Positions 10,896 through 21,550 are shown, numbered from the stretch's first letter. The stretch: DNA of 64,000 nucleotides from Nematopogon swammerdamellus (GCA_946902875.1 OX336345.1:7781395-7845394); one strand, 5' to 3'. Program-made: numbers and translations. The notes: generated by a model from the letters alone, not told the origin.

Positions 10896-12111
10896 GAGCA
10901 GAGCAGTGCGGCTTGGGCCTGAACCCGAATAAAACCGTAATAATTGTGCTGGGGACCAAGCACGCGATCAGTAAAATGATGCAATTCAGTCCATGTTTCA
11001 AGTTAAACAACGTTTCCATACCCATCGCGACATCGTCCAGGGATCTCGGCGTGTTGATTGACGGCGGGCTGAAATTTGAAGCCCACGTGGAGCAACTAAT
11101 TCGCAGGTCATATGGAAAACTTAAAAGTCTGTACAAATTTCGGAACTGTGTCAGTGTGGAGGTTCGGAGACAGTTGGCTGAATCACTCGTTCTGTCCAAC
11201 TTTAATTACTGCGACGTGGTTTTCGGTCCTTGCATCCCCGAGAGGACGGCCAAGCATATTCAGCGGTCCAGAACTCGTGTGTGAGGTATTGCGAGCGGCC
11301 TAAGAGACGTGCTCGCATTACACCCATTTTAAATAAACTGAGGACGCTGAATATGCGCAACCGCAGGCGCCTACACTTCTCGTGCCTAGTTCAAGCTGTG
11401 ATTTAAAAAAACAGCCCAAAACACTGTACGATAAACTCACCTGGTTGGGAGATTCGCACTGCTACGGCACGAGATCTGTGGGTAAACCGCTGGAAGCTCC
11501 TAGGCACAGAGGCGCCGCATTTGAAGGTTCCTTCAAATATGCGGCAACTCGGTGTTGGAACCTCCTGAGGCTGAGGCCTCCTCTCAGAGAGATTACTAAT
11601 TGTAATACATTCAAATGTAAATTGAGGAAATTTATATTTGACCAACAGTTAAAAATGTTATTGCTATAAAATCAAGGCCCTATGCCTCCAAAATGTATTA
11701 TTATGACGTGCGGACCGACAGACGGACGGATGGATTGTTGTGTTTGTTATAGTGTTTTGTGTACTGTAACTTTAAGACTTCTTCTTCTCCTTTTTCTCTG
11801 GTTGTTATGAATATGTTTGTGTTAGGGTATATTAGAATATTATTTGTGTTGTGTACTTGGGCCTGACTTAAAATCAGCGTCCCTCTCACTGGCCCCTGGA
11901 CTCGGTGGTGAGGGACAAAGGCTGTGTCAGGTCCAATTTGTCTTGTGCGTATTGTGTTTTTATTGTATCTACTGTATGTGTAGGTACTGGATGAGATAAA
12001 TCAATTCATTTCATTTCATTTCATTTCATTTCATTTCATTTCATTTCATTCCATTTCATTTCATTTCATTTCATTTCATTTCATTTCACTTCACTTCATT
12101 TCATTTCATCT
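10896..12111 (+). pseudogene. CR1/Jockey-type LINE, 5'-truncated, with TSD
   Basis: Only the end of a non-LTR reverse transcriptase is present. Three successive frames are needed. The first covers 10900-11265, with GLNPNKTVIIVLGTKHA and SRDLGVLIDGGLKFEAHVEQ. The second covers 11265-11400, with VQNSCVRYCERPKRRARITP. The third covers 11400-11669, with LYDKLTWLGDSHCYGTRSVG and AFEGSFKYAATRCWNLL. The breaks near 11265 and 11400 make it dead. The 3' UTR ends in a TTTCA microsatellite (12003-12110). CTATTCA at 10889-10895 and again at 12112-12118 is the target duplication. It resembles CR1/L2-like members of the Jockey group; the exact clade needs a tree. Confidence 0.88.
12003..12110 (+). repeat. 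TTTCA microsatellite, LINE tail
   Basis: About 21 repeats of the pentamer TTTCA with a few substitutions. It ends exactly before the target-site duplication of the LINE, so it is the tail added at insertion and then expanded. Confidence 0.9.
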
Positions 12112-12435
12112 CTATTCATTGTATTAACTTCATCAAATGATTTTTTTTCTAGAATAAGGATACATTATAAAATCCAATAAATTTTATTTCGTGCTGATAC
12201 AATCATAAACGAAAAAGTTATAAGGGTTCAAGGCTGAGATTTTGGTAATTTTCAAAAATAAAGAAAACAAATCGTGTCTCGATACCACGTGACAATCATT
12301 AATAATAATCAATAAAATTATCAGTAGTTTAGACCACCGAAAGCTACTTAATAATCACCACGATATTAACTTTCTCAATGAAATGACAAGATTACGAAAT
12401 TTACGGTCTTATATCCTAACTAAAAAGTGTAAAAT

Positions 12436-12891
12436 AAAAAAAGTTTATTTAAAAAATAAAAAAACCCGACTGCGTAAAAAATGAACTTTAAATAAAAACT
12501 GAAAAGAAAAAAAACAAGTCCAGTAGTCTAGAACTCTGTTAAGTAATATTGAATAACTACACCATTGAAATAGTTTCATGATCGATACACACATATAATA
12601 AAACAAATAATAAACTCTAATGCGGAACATAGCGACTTTAACAGTCGGGGCCCATTGACATTTTCCCAATAATGGGTCCCGACTGTTAAAGTCGCTATGT
12701 TCCGCATTAGAGTTTATTATTTGTTTTATTATATGTGTGTATCGATCATGAAACTATTTCAATGGTGTAGTTATTCAATATTACTTAACAGAGTTCTAGA
12801 CTACTGGACTTGTTTTTTTTCTTTTCAGTTTTTATTTAAAGTTCATTTTTTACGCAGTCGGGTTTTTTTATTTTTTAAATAAACTTTTTTT
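12436..12891. repeat. Near-perfect palindrome, ~221-base arms
   Basis: The left arm (12436-12656) and right arm (12671-12891) are virtually identical in opposite orientation around a 14-base loop. One visible substitution lies next to the loop. As a result the same 61-residue frame (starting MFRIRVYYLFYYMC) appears on both strands; it has no known family. The arms carry CCCGACTGCGTAAAAAATG and CCCGACTGTTAAAGTCGCTA, words seen in other lepidopteran repeats. It is a very young fold-back MITE, a recent inverted duplication, or a library/assembly hairpin. Confidence 0.85.
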
Positions 12892-12904
12892 TCTGTAAGT
12901 ATAG

Positions 12905-13085
12905 TAATAGTAATAGCAGGTGGGTCTTAGTGCCTTACTTGCTGCTTGTCGTAATACATTGCTTAACGTGGTGGTCGGTGTTGTGCTGTTATTTACTTGT
13001 ATCACAACACCGTTGCAGCACACCACCGATTACTCTGATTACCCTGTTTGTCGGGATACGACGTGTGGTGTATATGTATGTATGT
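12905..13085 (+). mobile_element. SINE-like tail type D, copy 1
   Basis: It contains GGTGGGTCTTAGTGCCTTAC, CGTGGTGGTCGGTGTTGTGC and CACCGATTACTCTGATTACC. It ends CGGGATACGACGTGTGGTG with a TATG-rich tail. The same block order is found at 16.2/16.7, 22.1, 31.7 and 54.6 kb. At 22 and 54 kb it is joined to head type C, which suggests that this is the 3' part of a C/D element. Confidence 0.6.
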
Positions 13086-13423
13086 GGTTATAGTACTGTC
13101 ATCTAGCGGCAAACGATTAACAACACATAATTTCATCTCGCAACGGAACGTTTCTCGCCGTTGTTGGTTGGTGTGTCGAGGTCGCACAGAGGGCGCTATA
13201 CCTACTAGAAAAATGAATCAATATTACCCATAGCCATAGCCATAGCATAGACCACAGAGCATCAAATACCTACCGCGCGCATTTAATGCTCTGTGGCATA
13301 GACATAATATAAAATACTAGCTGTGCCCGCGGCTCCGCTCGAGGTAAAGTCGTTTTAATAGCTGATCGGATTTAAACGCAAACAGTGTAGCTATTGTCGC
13401 CTTCGTTTCCGAGGCCGAAAGCA

Positions 13424-13765
13424 GAGTTGCAACGAACTCGATTAACTCGATTCTACGTATCAACGAACTCGTGTCTATTCGGCAACTAACTCGATTCTAC
13501 GTGGCAACTTACTCGAATATGCATGACAATGAACTCGATCAGCTCGATCCTACGTGGCAACGAACTCGATTAGCTCGATTCTAAGTGGCATCTCACTCGA
13601 TCCTGCGTGGCAACGAACTCGATTAGCTCAATTCGACGTGGCATCGTACCTACTCGATCGTACGTGGCGACGAACTTGATCGGCTCGATTCCACGTGGCA
13701 TCAAAATGGACCCTACATTGCAATGAACTCGATTAACTCGATTCCACGTAGCATTGAACTTGATA
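13424..13765 (+). repeat. Degenerate tandem repeat (CTCGATTCTACGTGGCAACGA)
   Basis: A roughly 23-30-base motif around GAACTCGATTAGCTCGATTC and TACGTGGCAACGAACTCG is repeated about a dozen times with much substitution. Long (about 30) and short (about 23) units partly alternate. Frames through it encode repeated RVGTM/RIELIEFVAT-like words on the minus strand, a by-product of the repeat. Confidence 0.75.
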
Positions 13766-14099
13766 ATTTGTAAACTCTCATCTGCGGCCAAGTTCAACGT
13801 CTTCCGCAACTAGTACAATACTATTCCGTGAAGTTCCTATCTAAAACATCATAAACCCAAATTTTAGTGTCAATTGGCTTTCAGTCATCTTGGAATTCAG
13901 TTTGACCTACTAATAAAAATACAAAAATCATAATAATATATTATTTGTAGAGTTTGAAACTACTTAGTGGCATATAAGTATATTTTTTTTCCTTTATTTC
14001 ACATTTTTTTTAATTTCTATATTAATTTTACATATCACCTATACTTAAAAGTAATAAAAATATACAAAATTAATACAAAAATTAAATAAAAACGCTAAT

Positions 14100-14505
14100 A
14101 CCGCCGCCGGCGGCGCGGCGGCGGGAGAAAAACCTCCAAGCACGCCGGCGGGTGCAGGCCGTGGCTACGGTGCTCTCCGGGACGACGCGAGACTATGGTC
14201 TGTTCATCGAGTCGACCTAGTACTGGAAATTTGGCCTTGCACGTAATTGGATGCATAACCAGCATGCATCCAATCACGTACATGCATGCGCCAGTGGGCG
14301 AGGCGTTCTCATTTTTCGTCCTTATCATTTGTATGCCAATGTGGGACAGAGTGAGCGCCATACTAGGTCGACTCGGTGAACAGACCTATAGCTACGAGCG
14401 ATAGGTGGTGGTACTAGACACGTAGGCCACCACCACCCCCATCCCGGAGAGCTCCGTATCCGCCGGACTGCGGGGAGACGTCACGCAGCTCTTCTATACT
14501 TTTAA
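14100..14505 (-). mobile_element. GC-rich block, likely LINE 3' UTR, split by a MITE
   Basis: In the minus sense it runs from GACGTCTCCCCGCAGTCCG through GGTGGTGGTGGCCTACGTG to GCGTGCTTGGAGG and a GCCGCCGGCGGCGGT end. AT-rich DNA follows on either side. The sharp composition change and the GGTGGCCTAC/CTTGGAGG words resemble 3' ends of R1-group LINEs of Lepidoptera, but no coding sequence remains. It is interrupted by the inverted-repeat element at 14191-14395. Confidence 0.4.
14191..14395. mobile_element. MITE with ~32-base terminal inverted repeats
   Basis: GGTCTGTTCATCGAGTCGAC at the left end faces TACTAGGTCGACTCGGTGAA at the right; the arms match over about 32 bases with three differences. 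The inside contains GGATGCATAACCAGCATGCA (itself a near-palindrome) and TGGGACAGAGTGAGCGCCA. About 205 bases, noncoding, inserted in the GC-rich block. Target duplication is ambiguous. Confidence 0.65.
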
Positions 14506-14899
14506 TTATTATAATTTTTTATTTAAAATTTTCAGGTAGTTTTATTTTAAAACACAACTGGTTGCTATTTGACATGTCGTCAAGTCGCACGCGGAAATGT
14601 TCCACGATAGCGCTCCGGAAGACACTTATTCCGGACGGCGACATACCTACCGCGCGCTTGTGGCAACAATTTGTCGTCGCGGATCGTGATTAATTCCTCG
14701 TCCTCCACTATTCCAATCGAGTTAATTCGGGGAGGACGTGGACGATAAATATAGGAGCGTGGAATTTGTCATTTTGAGAGATAGCGATCTGATACTGTGG
14801 TTCCGGCTGGCTTTGTCTCGGTCGGGATTCTTGTGTAAGCCATACAATGGCCAAACTGAATGTACACATTTTTTCCTATAACTTTATATACAATGAAGC

Positions 14900-15030
14900 T
14901 TTTTTAACCACCCACGTAAACGGAGGGGTGTTATAAGTTTATAGTGTGTGTGTGTGTGTATTGTGTGTATGTGTGCGTCTGTCTGTGGCATCGTAGCTCC
15001 CAAACGGATAGACCGATTTGGGTGCGGTTT
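14900..15030 (+). repeat. Dispersed repeat with TG microsatellite
   Basis: The order is AACCACCCACGTAAACGGAG, GGGTGTTATAAGTTTATAG, a TG-rich run (about 14940-14975), then TGGCATCGTAGCTCCCAAAC and GACCGATTTGGGTGCGGTTT. This is a widespread moth/butterfly repeat. The following 480 bases are unassigned. Confidence 0.55.
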
Positions 15031-15511
15031 TTTTTTTATTAGAAATCTGGTTTAATTAATCAGGATGGTTCTTACCTATGCTTGTAATCAAGTAATTAAG
15101 TAATCATAAAATTAATTATCTTAAAAAGTGGACCGATTTGCACGCGGTTTTTAAAAAAAAAGCTTGAAATAAAAGTTTAATTACAAATTTTAAAAACTGC
15201 CGACCCTTAAAAATTAAAAAATAATGTAAAGCAAATATAAAAACTCAATGCTGCACCGGGAATTTACTTAGCGGTACCCCGACTCCTTTTAGTAAGTATA
15301 AGAAAATTATTTTTGTAAAACGCTAAATGTTACCAATTCGGGCGGGATTAACCCTAGTCTAGTAAGGGACGGGACTCACGGGACCTACGAAATGATGCCA
15401 TCATACTGATTGTTTACAAACAAATCCTGGTAGGGACTTATTTTTTCTATTCATTTTCGGCTTTCTATCTAGTTTTTTTTTTTTATTATTGAAACTATAA
15501 AATTATTTTTT

Positions 15512-15826
15512 ATTGATTACATCACCCACAACATCCGTTATGTCAGCCCATAACACCGGGTGAACTAGGTGCCATATCAGTGCTTCCCTTCATTTCATGT
15601 AAGCTACACTGAACTGGTCGGAAAACACGAACTATTTACATAGCCGTTTCGACCGACGTTTCATTCAATGCGGTTGTACCAATCCGGGCGGGATGAACCC
15701 TACCACCCAGTAAGGTAAGAAGGGAAGGTACCTACAGTTTTACATGGAATCCGAAGCACGGTCAGCCTCCAACGGTTGAGCGGTCACCCATCCAAGTACG
15801 ACCGCCACTGAGCTACCGAGGCTGAC
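15512..15826 (-). mobile_element. SINE-A, copy 3 (3' end lost, 5S part shortened)
   Basis: In the minus sense it starts at GTCAGCCTCGGTAGCTCAGT. The segment between A box and the 5S-like GTACTTGGATGGGTGACCGC is missing, so the first 5S half (TTAAGCAACG...) is deleted. The B box, core (GGTGGTAGGGTTCATCCCGC) and tail (CCGGTGTTATGGGCTGACAT) are kept. The A-tail is not recognisable. Confidence 0.8.
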
Positions 15827-15879
15827 AAATGATCTGGATTTCATCGTGGATCCATGACTCTGTATGTTGGCTTCTTGGC

Positions 15880-15911
15880 ATGGGGGGAGGGGGGGGGGGG
15901 GGGGGGGGGGC
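15880..15911 (+). repeat. Poly-G tract
   Basis: A run of about 30 bases made almost only of G, broken by a single A. It is a strong G-quadruplex candidate on the plus strand. Length may be unreliable because such tracts are hard to sequence. Confidence 0.9.
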
Positions 15912-16194
15912 GGTCCGTAGCGGGTAAACGCTGGTATTTGAGGGTTCCCTAGATAAATCGACTCAGATTATTGACAAACATTGATTAACCGAGATCTCTT
16001 CCTACATTGCGAATTGTCTCTCTTCGTCTTTGCAGGGAGGAACTATTGATCAAGTAAGTAATATGTCAATAAAATGCTTTCTCCATAGTTCTTATCCCAT
16101 ACTTAAGTATTTCAGAGGGCCTTACTATCGTGAAACTCATCTACACCATGCAAAATTTCAGGTCCATAGATGGTCTTTGAGACCTTTAAGAGTA

Positions 16195-16800
16195 ACAAAA
16201 AGACCGATGACCTTGGCACGGTTCTTCCACAGTTGACAAGTAGATAACTTTACTTGTTGCTTGATAGATTTTTTTTTATGTTATCCGGTATGGGTGGCTG
16301 AGTCGGAGGGGCCAAAGCGCATGCTCCGACCAGCCAATATCACCTCCGAGAAGGTAGGTGCCATACAGGAGACTTCCCTGGATTGCTGGCTATACTGGAC
16401 TAGAGGAGAACACAGCCGAGGCTGCTATGCGGCCATCTTACATTCAGTACGGTGGTACCAACCCAGTCGGCTACAATTTGAGCCTACCACCTAGTAAGGG
16501 GCAAGGGAAGGGACCTACAGTTTTACACCGGTTCCGAACGGTGAAGGAGCAGGTGTAGGTATGCACGTAAATTTTTTCCTCAGAAAAAACTCATTGGTAC
16601 ACGCCGACCGGATTCGAACCTCGGACCTCTCGCATGAGAAGCCGATGCCCAAACCACTCGGCCACCCGCCGCTTAACTATAAGTCCTAATATTTTGCTAA
16701 ACGTGATTGTCGGTGTTGTGCTGCTATTTACCCGAGTTCTTGCTGCACAACACCGATTACTCTGCTTACCCCGATTGTCGGAATACAGCGTGATACAAAT
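16195..16800 (+). mobile_element. SINE-like tail type D, copy 2, split by SINE-B
   Basis: The left part (16195-16267) has CCTTGGCACGGTTCTTCCAC and TACTTGTTGCTTGATAG. The right part (16674-16800) has CCTAATATTTTGCTAAACGT, GTCGGTGTTGTGCTGC and CACCGATTACTCTGCTTACC. The unbroken order is seen at 54540-54745. The intervening 406 bases are a complete SINE-B in opposite orientation. Confidence 0.7.
16268..16673 (-). mobile_element. SINE-B (tRNA-like head), copy 1
   Basis: In the minus sense the 5' end reads AGCGGCGGGTGGCCGAGTGG, an A box of tRNA-Leu/Ser style. The B box GGTTCGAATCC follows about 35 bases later. The core contains ACTGTAGGTCCCTTCCCTTG, ACTAGGTGGTAGG and GGTTGGTACCACCGTACTGA. The tail includes GCCGCATAGCAGCCTCGGC, TATGGCACCTACCTTCTCGG and TGGCTGGTCGGAGCATG, ending in an A-run. 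About 405 bases, noncoding. The 3' A-run and promoter boxes fit a Pol III retroposon. Confidence 0.88.
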
Positions 16801-17269
16801 TAAAAGCAGCAAATTTCCCAACATACAACAGAATACGTCATATTAGTATTCCTTGACGGTATTTTAGTGAAACACGAATGAAACTCAAATTCGCCAATTA
16901 GCTATTCAGCCTTTTCAGGTCTGGTCATGCTATCGCAGGCAGATCGCTTTCAGAGGCGGCAAAGCATATAAATTGAACATCAGGCAGATTTGCATATTTC
17001 CCTCAGTTGCCTATAGCGAGGCGACGACGTCAACCTCTTTCTGCCTTATGGATGCATGACATTTAGGCGCCGTTGTCCACTTGTTATGTAAACTTTGTGT
17101 TATGTTGTTTCTCATTTTAAGACACCCTGGTTGGTTTTTTTCCGAACATATTCAATGTACAGACGTTTTTGCATTTACGATTTTATTATAATATTTATAC
17201 TCGTAGAATATAGAAGACACGTACCTACAGGTCGTTACGAATTTGTTTTTTAACTCAAAAGAGAGAAAA

Positions 17270-17680
17270 AAAAGTTTTTTTTTCAATTGCATCTTTTGAC
17301 TCATAAAATGAAAGGACTCGTTACAATAAATACAATATAGTTTTTATAGAGGACTCGAAACGTCGAGCTGCAGCGATGCGCTCGCCATCATCGCACCGGT
17401 AAGCCGAGTTCACAAGTTATATAGTTACTTATAGTTTTTTTTTATAATAAAAATGAATTTAAAAGATATTAATAGAGAATAATACGAAAATCGAGGATAA
17501 ATCTCCGGAACTAGTGAACGTAAAATTTTGAAACAAACAAATTATGAATATAGGCCCTCTCTTATAGTTTACAAGAAAACCTAAATGAAACTTCTAAGTC
17601 TTAAAGTTCTCACGGAAAACGGAATGGTACGGAACCCTCTCCACGGTAGTTCGACTCACACAGAGTTACTCGCCAATTCG
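17270..17680 (+). repeat. Dispersed repeat F, copy 1
   Basis: It shares, in order, an AAGGACTCGTTACAATAAA-like phrase, GAATATAGGCCCTCTCTTA, AAACCTAAATGAAACTTCT and ACGGAACCCTCTCCACGG with 38740-39030. This copy also has a CGAAACGTCGAGCTGCAG segment at about 17358. Noncoding. Confidence 0.5.
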
Positions 17681-17964
17681 AAACATAAAAAATTAACGCG
17701 GCGAAAAGAACGGGCAATAAAACTCGCCGCAATCAAATTTTTTCATGGTATGGCTCGCACGGAGTGTTCCGTTCCGTAGATCCGCTGCCATGCCTGTCTA
17801 AAACCACATATCTGTCTTTATCCGCCGCCAAAGTCAAAGTAGATACCTGCGGTGCCATCTATTATTTAGTGGCGTAAATATGTACTTATCGATTCTTAGC
17901 ACATTTCTTTTATGGGGACCACAAAATTCTTTTTTGCCTTTTTTATTATTTCTTGACATATCCG

Positions 17965-18115
17965 CCATAATAACACATTAAAGAAAATTTCAACCGGTTA
18001 CCTATTACGGTTCAAAAGATATTGAACCAACGGACGGATGGACGGACAGACAAACACACAGACAGATAGACAGACAGATGGCGTAGGCTTAGTAAGTGGT
18101 TTCCGTATGGATACG
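17965..18115 (-). repeat. Dispersed repeat G, partial copy
   Basis: In the minus sense it has an ATATCTTTTGAACCGTAATA phrase followed by GGTAACCGGTTGAAATTTTC. It lies beside a GGACGGACAGACAAACACAC run and CCGTATGGATACGGAATG. Diverged partial copy. Confidence 0.45.
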
Positions 18116-20224
18116 GAATGTGGCAACAAGAGGATAAAAACCCAAAAGGTTCTAAAGTTCTTAGTACATACATACCTACATAATATACAAACAACCTGAG
18201 TACATAGCCGACTGATTAAGTATTCATATAAGCACAAACAAAATTTTAAGTTGAAAGTTCGTGAAATCTTCATACATATTTGACTACTAAGTAATAAATG
18301 GGCCAGCCCTCTCAACTTAAACACAAGTCCTCTAAAAACTCCATCCATTCATCAGGAAAGGTAGATGACAAGTTAATACGGAAGGAAGTCTCTGAATTAT
18401 CTGCAACTCATGAAATACGACCGATGCGATTTCCAACCGATCCGCAATTAACAAAAACACATAGCAAAATAAACCTTAAAATCAAGATCTTAAAGTACAA
18501 ACTCGCTCAAACAAGTCTTCGCAACTCTTTCTCATTCATTGTTTTCCTCACACAACATAAATCTTCCATATCTATGTAACGTTTTTCAAATCTAAACTCT
18601 ATCTTCAAGGCGATAAATCATAATTTCGCCCGCGCAAGCCTCTAGTGATGGAACCGTGTCGATGAAACGGTTGAATTCTCGATGCTTCCGCAGCATTAGT
18701 AGGGCATATTCACCGGTAGATGGAGCCATTAAAAAGACATTAAGAGATCGAAGGTCGTCGCGAAGCGCTCCAGTCGCTCGCGTATCGATGCTCCAGAGTT
18801 GAGTGCATCTTTCGAAATCCAGCAGTTTTTAGAGCAATCAATCAATTTTGTGGCTATATTCACGGATGTTATCGTAATAGTAAGGAACCAGCTAGCTTCG
18901 TATGTGGTACGTGGCGGATTTGAGAAAACGTATTTTTCAATTGGAATATACTTAGATAGAAAAATAAACTAAGAACCCTAATTCTTCTTACTGATGTATT
19001 CTCATTCTATACCAACTTGAATCTGAAGTATCAGATTGTGCAACAGCGATTTTCACACGTAAGCAAGAAGATGTAACAAAAACTGCAACTGAATCGATTA
19101 CGCTCGTTTACGGAATCACCGTAGAAATGGGCATACCGCCACATTCATATTTTCCACTCCCAAAAGCAAGTAAACCGGAAAGTATGATAAGCTAACTGTA
19201 CCTACACTTAGCGGGACCAATTGATTTGGCTCTGCGGCCTAGCTATTTGTTTAGCCGGGCCGATCGATGCTCGAGCGGCGCTGACACAAAAAATCTTCAC
19301 GGTTTTATAAACAAAAACATTTATCAGGAATCGATAAAAAGTTTGTCGACATCACCTGAGCTTGCTTTCGAAATTATTGACGCCGGAGAAAATTGTGATG
19401 TAAAACAGGTTGCCCTATTTTTATCGATAGACGATGTTTATTGTTCGCCAGCAAATATACCGAAGCGAAAAGAAACAACTGAATTTGTTAGTAAGAGACT
19501 TAGTGATTCTCTATCATTTCTATCAATCATTACAGGAACATATGGACACATTAAATAACAAATCATACATAGGTGGTCCCTTTGCGTTTGTCATATCGTA
19601 GCGGTAAAAAAAAAGAAAAAGTACGAGTTCAGCAGTAGAAACAGTTAATACGCATGTTAATCTCGCAATTAAGACGCGTGAATCTCAAAATGTGATATTC
19701 TTGTAATATCGTCTTTGTGTCAAATACATTTTAGTCATTTTACCTACTCAAGGAGTTAATGCCTCTCTTCTCCGTTTGAATTATTCGCTCCGTACACGGA
19801 GTTTCAGAATATTATGGCCTTCATAATGCGTGGCCTAAAACGATACCCTTTGAAATTACAGAGATAAATAACCCACTAAAATGTAACTTTCCGATCATGT
19901 TCTCCATCAGTTAAACCGATCACCACATATCTCCGTTATTGCTCCCAAATCATACCAGACATAATAACCCAGTGACCTTGCCCATCCCGAAGCCATCATA
20001 AAGTTGACATAGGACGCAGCAGCCTGCACGCTTTAATCTCCTTGTAAAAGATCACGAGCCTCCTGAGGGCAGTGAAACTGGATAGACTGATGGTCCCAAT
20101 AAGACGCGCAGGCACTACACTGCCGCCGCTGCCGGAGGCTTCGACGCGTCGGCACAGTCAGTTCTTGACAGTGGAGAAGGACAGGAATGGAGAAAAGTAA
20201 AGGATTAAGAAGCTTTTCCAAGAG
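18116..20224. other. No recognised feature
   Basis: About 2.1 kb without an identifiable gene or repeat. Open frames at 18298-18579 (93 residues) and 19226-19558 (110 residues) show no domain motif, although the latter has a fairly protein-like composition. CG-rich words around 18640-18830 stand out slightly from AT-rich surroundings. Confidence 0.35.
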
Positions 20225-20455
20225 GCAAGTAGGTTCTGCAGAACCTTCCTCCACAGAACTGGTAAACTCTGGAACGCACTCCCTGCCCACATATTTCGCC
20301 CCAAGTACAGCCACGGGTCCTTCAAGAGAGGCGTGAATTGGCACCTGTCAGGCCGGCATGGCATTCGAAACCCCCGCAAGCGGCCGAATGTCCATGGACT
20401 TCGTTACACACCTTATAGGTGGATCGGCGCCACATGTCGCGCACTATAAAAAAAA
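20225..20455 (+). pseudogene. LINE 3' end, family M, copy 2
   Basis: It reads G-K-L-W-N-A-L-P-A-H-I-F and then Y-S-H-G-S-F-K-R-G-V in plus frame (about 20250-20335), the C-terminal signature of family M. The 3' UTR follows (TGTCAGGCCGGCATGGCATT, GAATGTCCATGGACTTCG, TTATAGGTGGATCGGCGCC) and an A-run. Upstream coding sequence is lost or scrambled, so it is a dead 5'-truncated copy. Confidence 0.7.
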
Positions 20456-20511
20456 ACCTGCGACTGGGTGCAAGTGTGACGTCACGGCACCCAAGTAACT
20501 TGCACGCAGCT

Positions 20512-20540
20512 GCGTCAGTCAGTCAGTCAGTCAGTCAGTG
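20512..20540 (+). repeat. TCAG microsatellite
   Basis: About seven copies of the tetramer TCAG. This is the same tetramer that ends family K RTE-like LINEs, but no LINE body is seen next to it. Confidence 0.8.
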
Positions 20541-20689
20541 CAGCTGCGTGCATGATGGAAATTTGAAGCTGTTAAGCAAGTAAACTGCGTGCGAATGTAA
20601 CGTCACTCACACCTGTGTGAATTGTCACCAAGTACCTGCTAACTTGTCTGGAATTGCCCGTTTCCACTAGACAAGTAGATCTCAAACAT

Positions 20690-20845
20690 CCAAAGGTTGA
20701 CTGTAAGAAATCTCTGTAAGGGATAAGTCCGCCTTTTTAACTTATGTAAATGTTCTAATGAATGCTTCTTGGAGCAATAAAGCATTTTCTATTCTATTCT
20801 GCTCTGCTCTGCTCTGCTCTGTTCTGCTCTGCTCTGATATCTGAC
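20690..20845 (+). mobile_element. LINE 3' end, family J, copy 3, with pentamer tail
   Basis: It contains GGGATAAGTCCGCCTTTTTA and CTTCTTGGAGCAATAAAGC, followed by a tail of TTCTA then CTGCT pentamers (about 20790-20837). As in family J copy 2, the 3' end consists of short repeats, typical of LINEs primed on repeats. Confidence 0.65.
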
Positions 20846-20984
20846 GACGGATTCCGTTTGCAAAGTTTTAATTCCGTGTCACTGCTCCGCGTGGCGCTGC
20901 GATCGATTTGTGGAATACCAAAGTACTGGCAGTGCGGTTTTTACTCCTGAAACCGTCCTGAATCCTCTTTGAGGATTTCCGCGA

Positions 20985-21050
20985 ATAGACCTCCTGTTCT
21001 GTTCTCTTCTGTTCTGTTCTATTCTTTTCTATTATATTCTTCTCCTTAAT
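20985..21050 (+). repeat. TCTGT/TTCTA low-complexity tract
   Basis: Pyrimidine-rich pentamers related to the tail of the LINE fragment 150 bases upstream. It may be the second end of a duplicated tail. Confidence 0.55.
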
Positions 21051-21416
21051 ATGTGACCCGACTTCCGACTAGGGTTATTATATCATTGAACAAGATATAT
21101 GGGACCTACTACAGTTGTATATGGAACGAGTTGCTAAATTTTATACACAGCCATGTCAAGCTCATCAGTATGTGAAATAGATGCACAAGGCACTGTTTTC
21201 CACATGGCCGGAACTAGTGAACATATAGATCACCACTACTTCACCGTCCTCGTAAACTGTGGCATCGGTGCGGCCATAAAACTCCGGAGCTGACGATTCA
21301 CTTCTGTTTCGGCTAATAAAAGTGATCCGCCGCCCGCCCCGCCAGCGCCTCCGCCCCAACCGGACCTATTCCACGGACATCATATGATAAATGTTTAAAT
21401 ATCTTACATAAGTTCC

Positions 21417-21550
21417 AATCGGATCCTTCAAGAGGGTCGTGAATACCGACCGCGATAGACCACGAGAAGCGCGTAGTCCATGGGAGTCGTTAGACACTAT
21501 AAGGGTGGATCATGTTGCACTTGCACCAAGCGCCAGAAGTCGCGTTTTTT
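21417..21550 (+). mobile_element. LINE 3' end, family M, copy 3 (diverged)
   Basis: It keeps GGATCCTTCAAGAGGGTCGT, AGTCCATGGGAGTCGTTAG and a short TTTT-containing end, but other family-M words are altered. Oriented like the copies at 8.0, 20.3 and 29.2 kb. The preceding 360 bases contain a GC-rich minus frame (21165-21359) that I cannot assign. Confidence 0.55.

Larger units (their letters stand above)
10118..12299. mobile_element. Fold-back element split by a LINE
   Basis: The left arm spans about 10206-10578 and the right arm 10714-10888 plus 12119-12296. The arms match over TTTACGCCCTTTCCAAAGG, CACTATGTGATCAAAATTAG, TGATGAAGTTAATACCATG and GGTATCGAGATACGA. A 135-base spacer with AGTGGTCCTGTTACAAAGTG separates them. 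The right arm is interrupted at 10888 by a LINE and resumes at 12119. The outermost ~90 bases of the left arm (from TACAGGATGCTCGGC) have no partner. No transposase frame is visible, so the element is non-autonomous. Confidence 0.8.

Noticed and set aside
12445..12882. Twin 61-74-residue proteins MFRIRVYYLF... on both strands
   Set aside because: Identical because of the palindrome; composition is AT-driven (Phe, Leu, Tyr) with no motif.
13570..13809. 79-residue repeat protein (VATYDRVGTM-like)
   Set aside because: By-product of a degenerate noncoding tandem repeat; units vary in length and break frame.
16590..16673. Functional tRNA-Leu/Ser gene
   Set aside because: Boxes A and B are good, but no complete cloverleaf is formed and the sequence continues into the SINE body.
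19226..19558. 110-residue open frame
   Set aside because: Protein-like composition but no recognised family, no intron signals and no neighbouring coding DNA.
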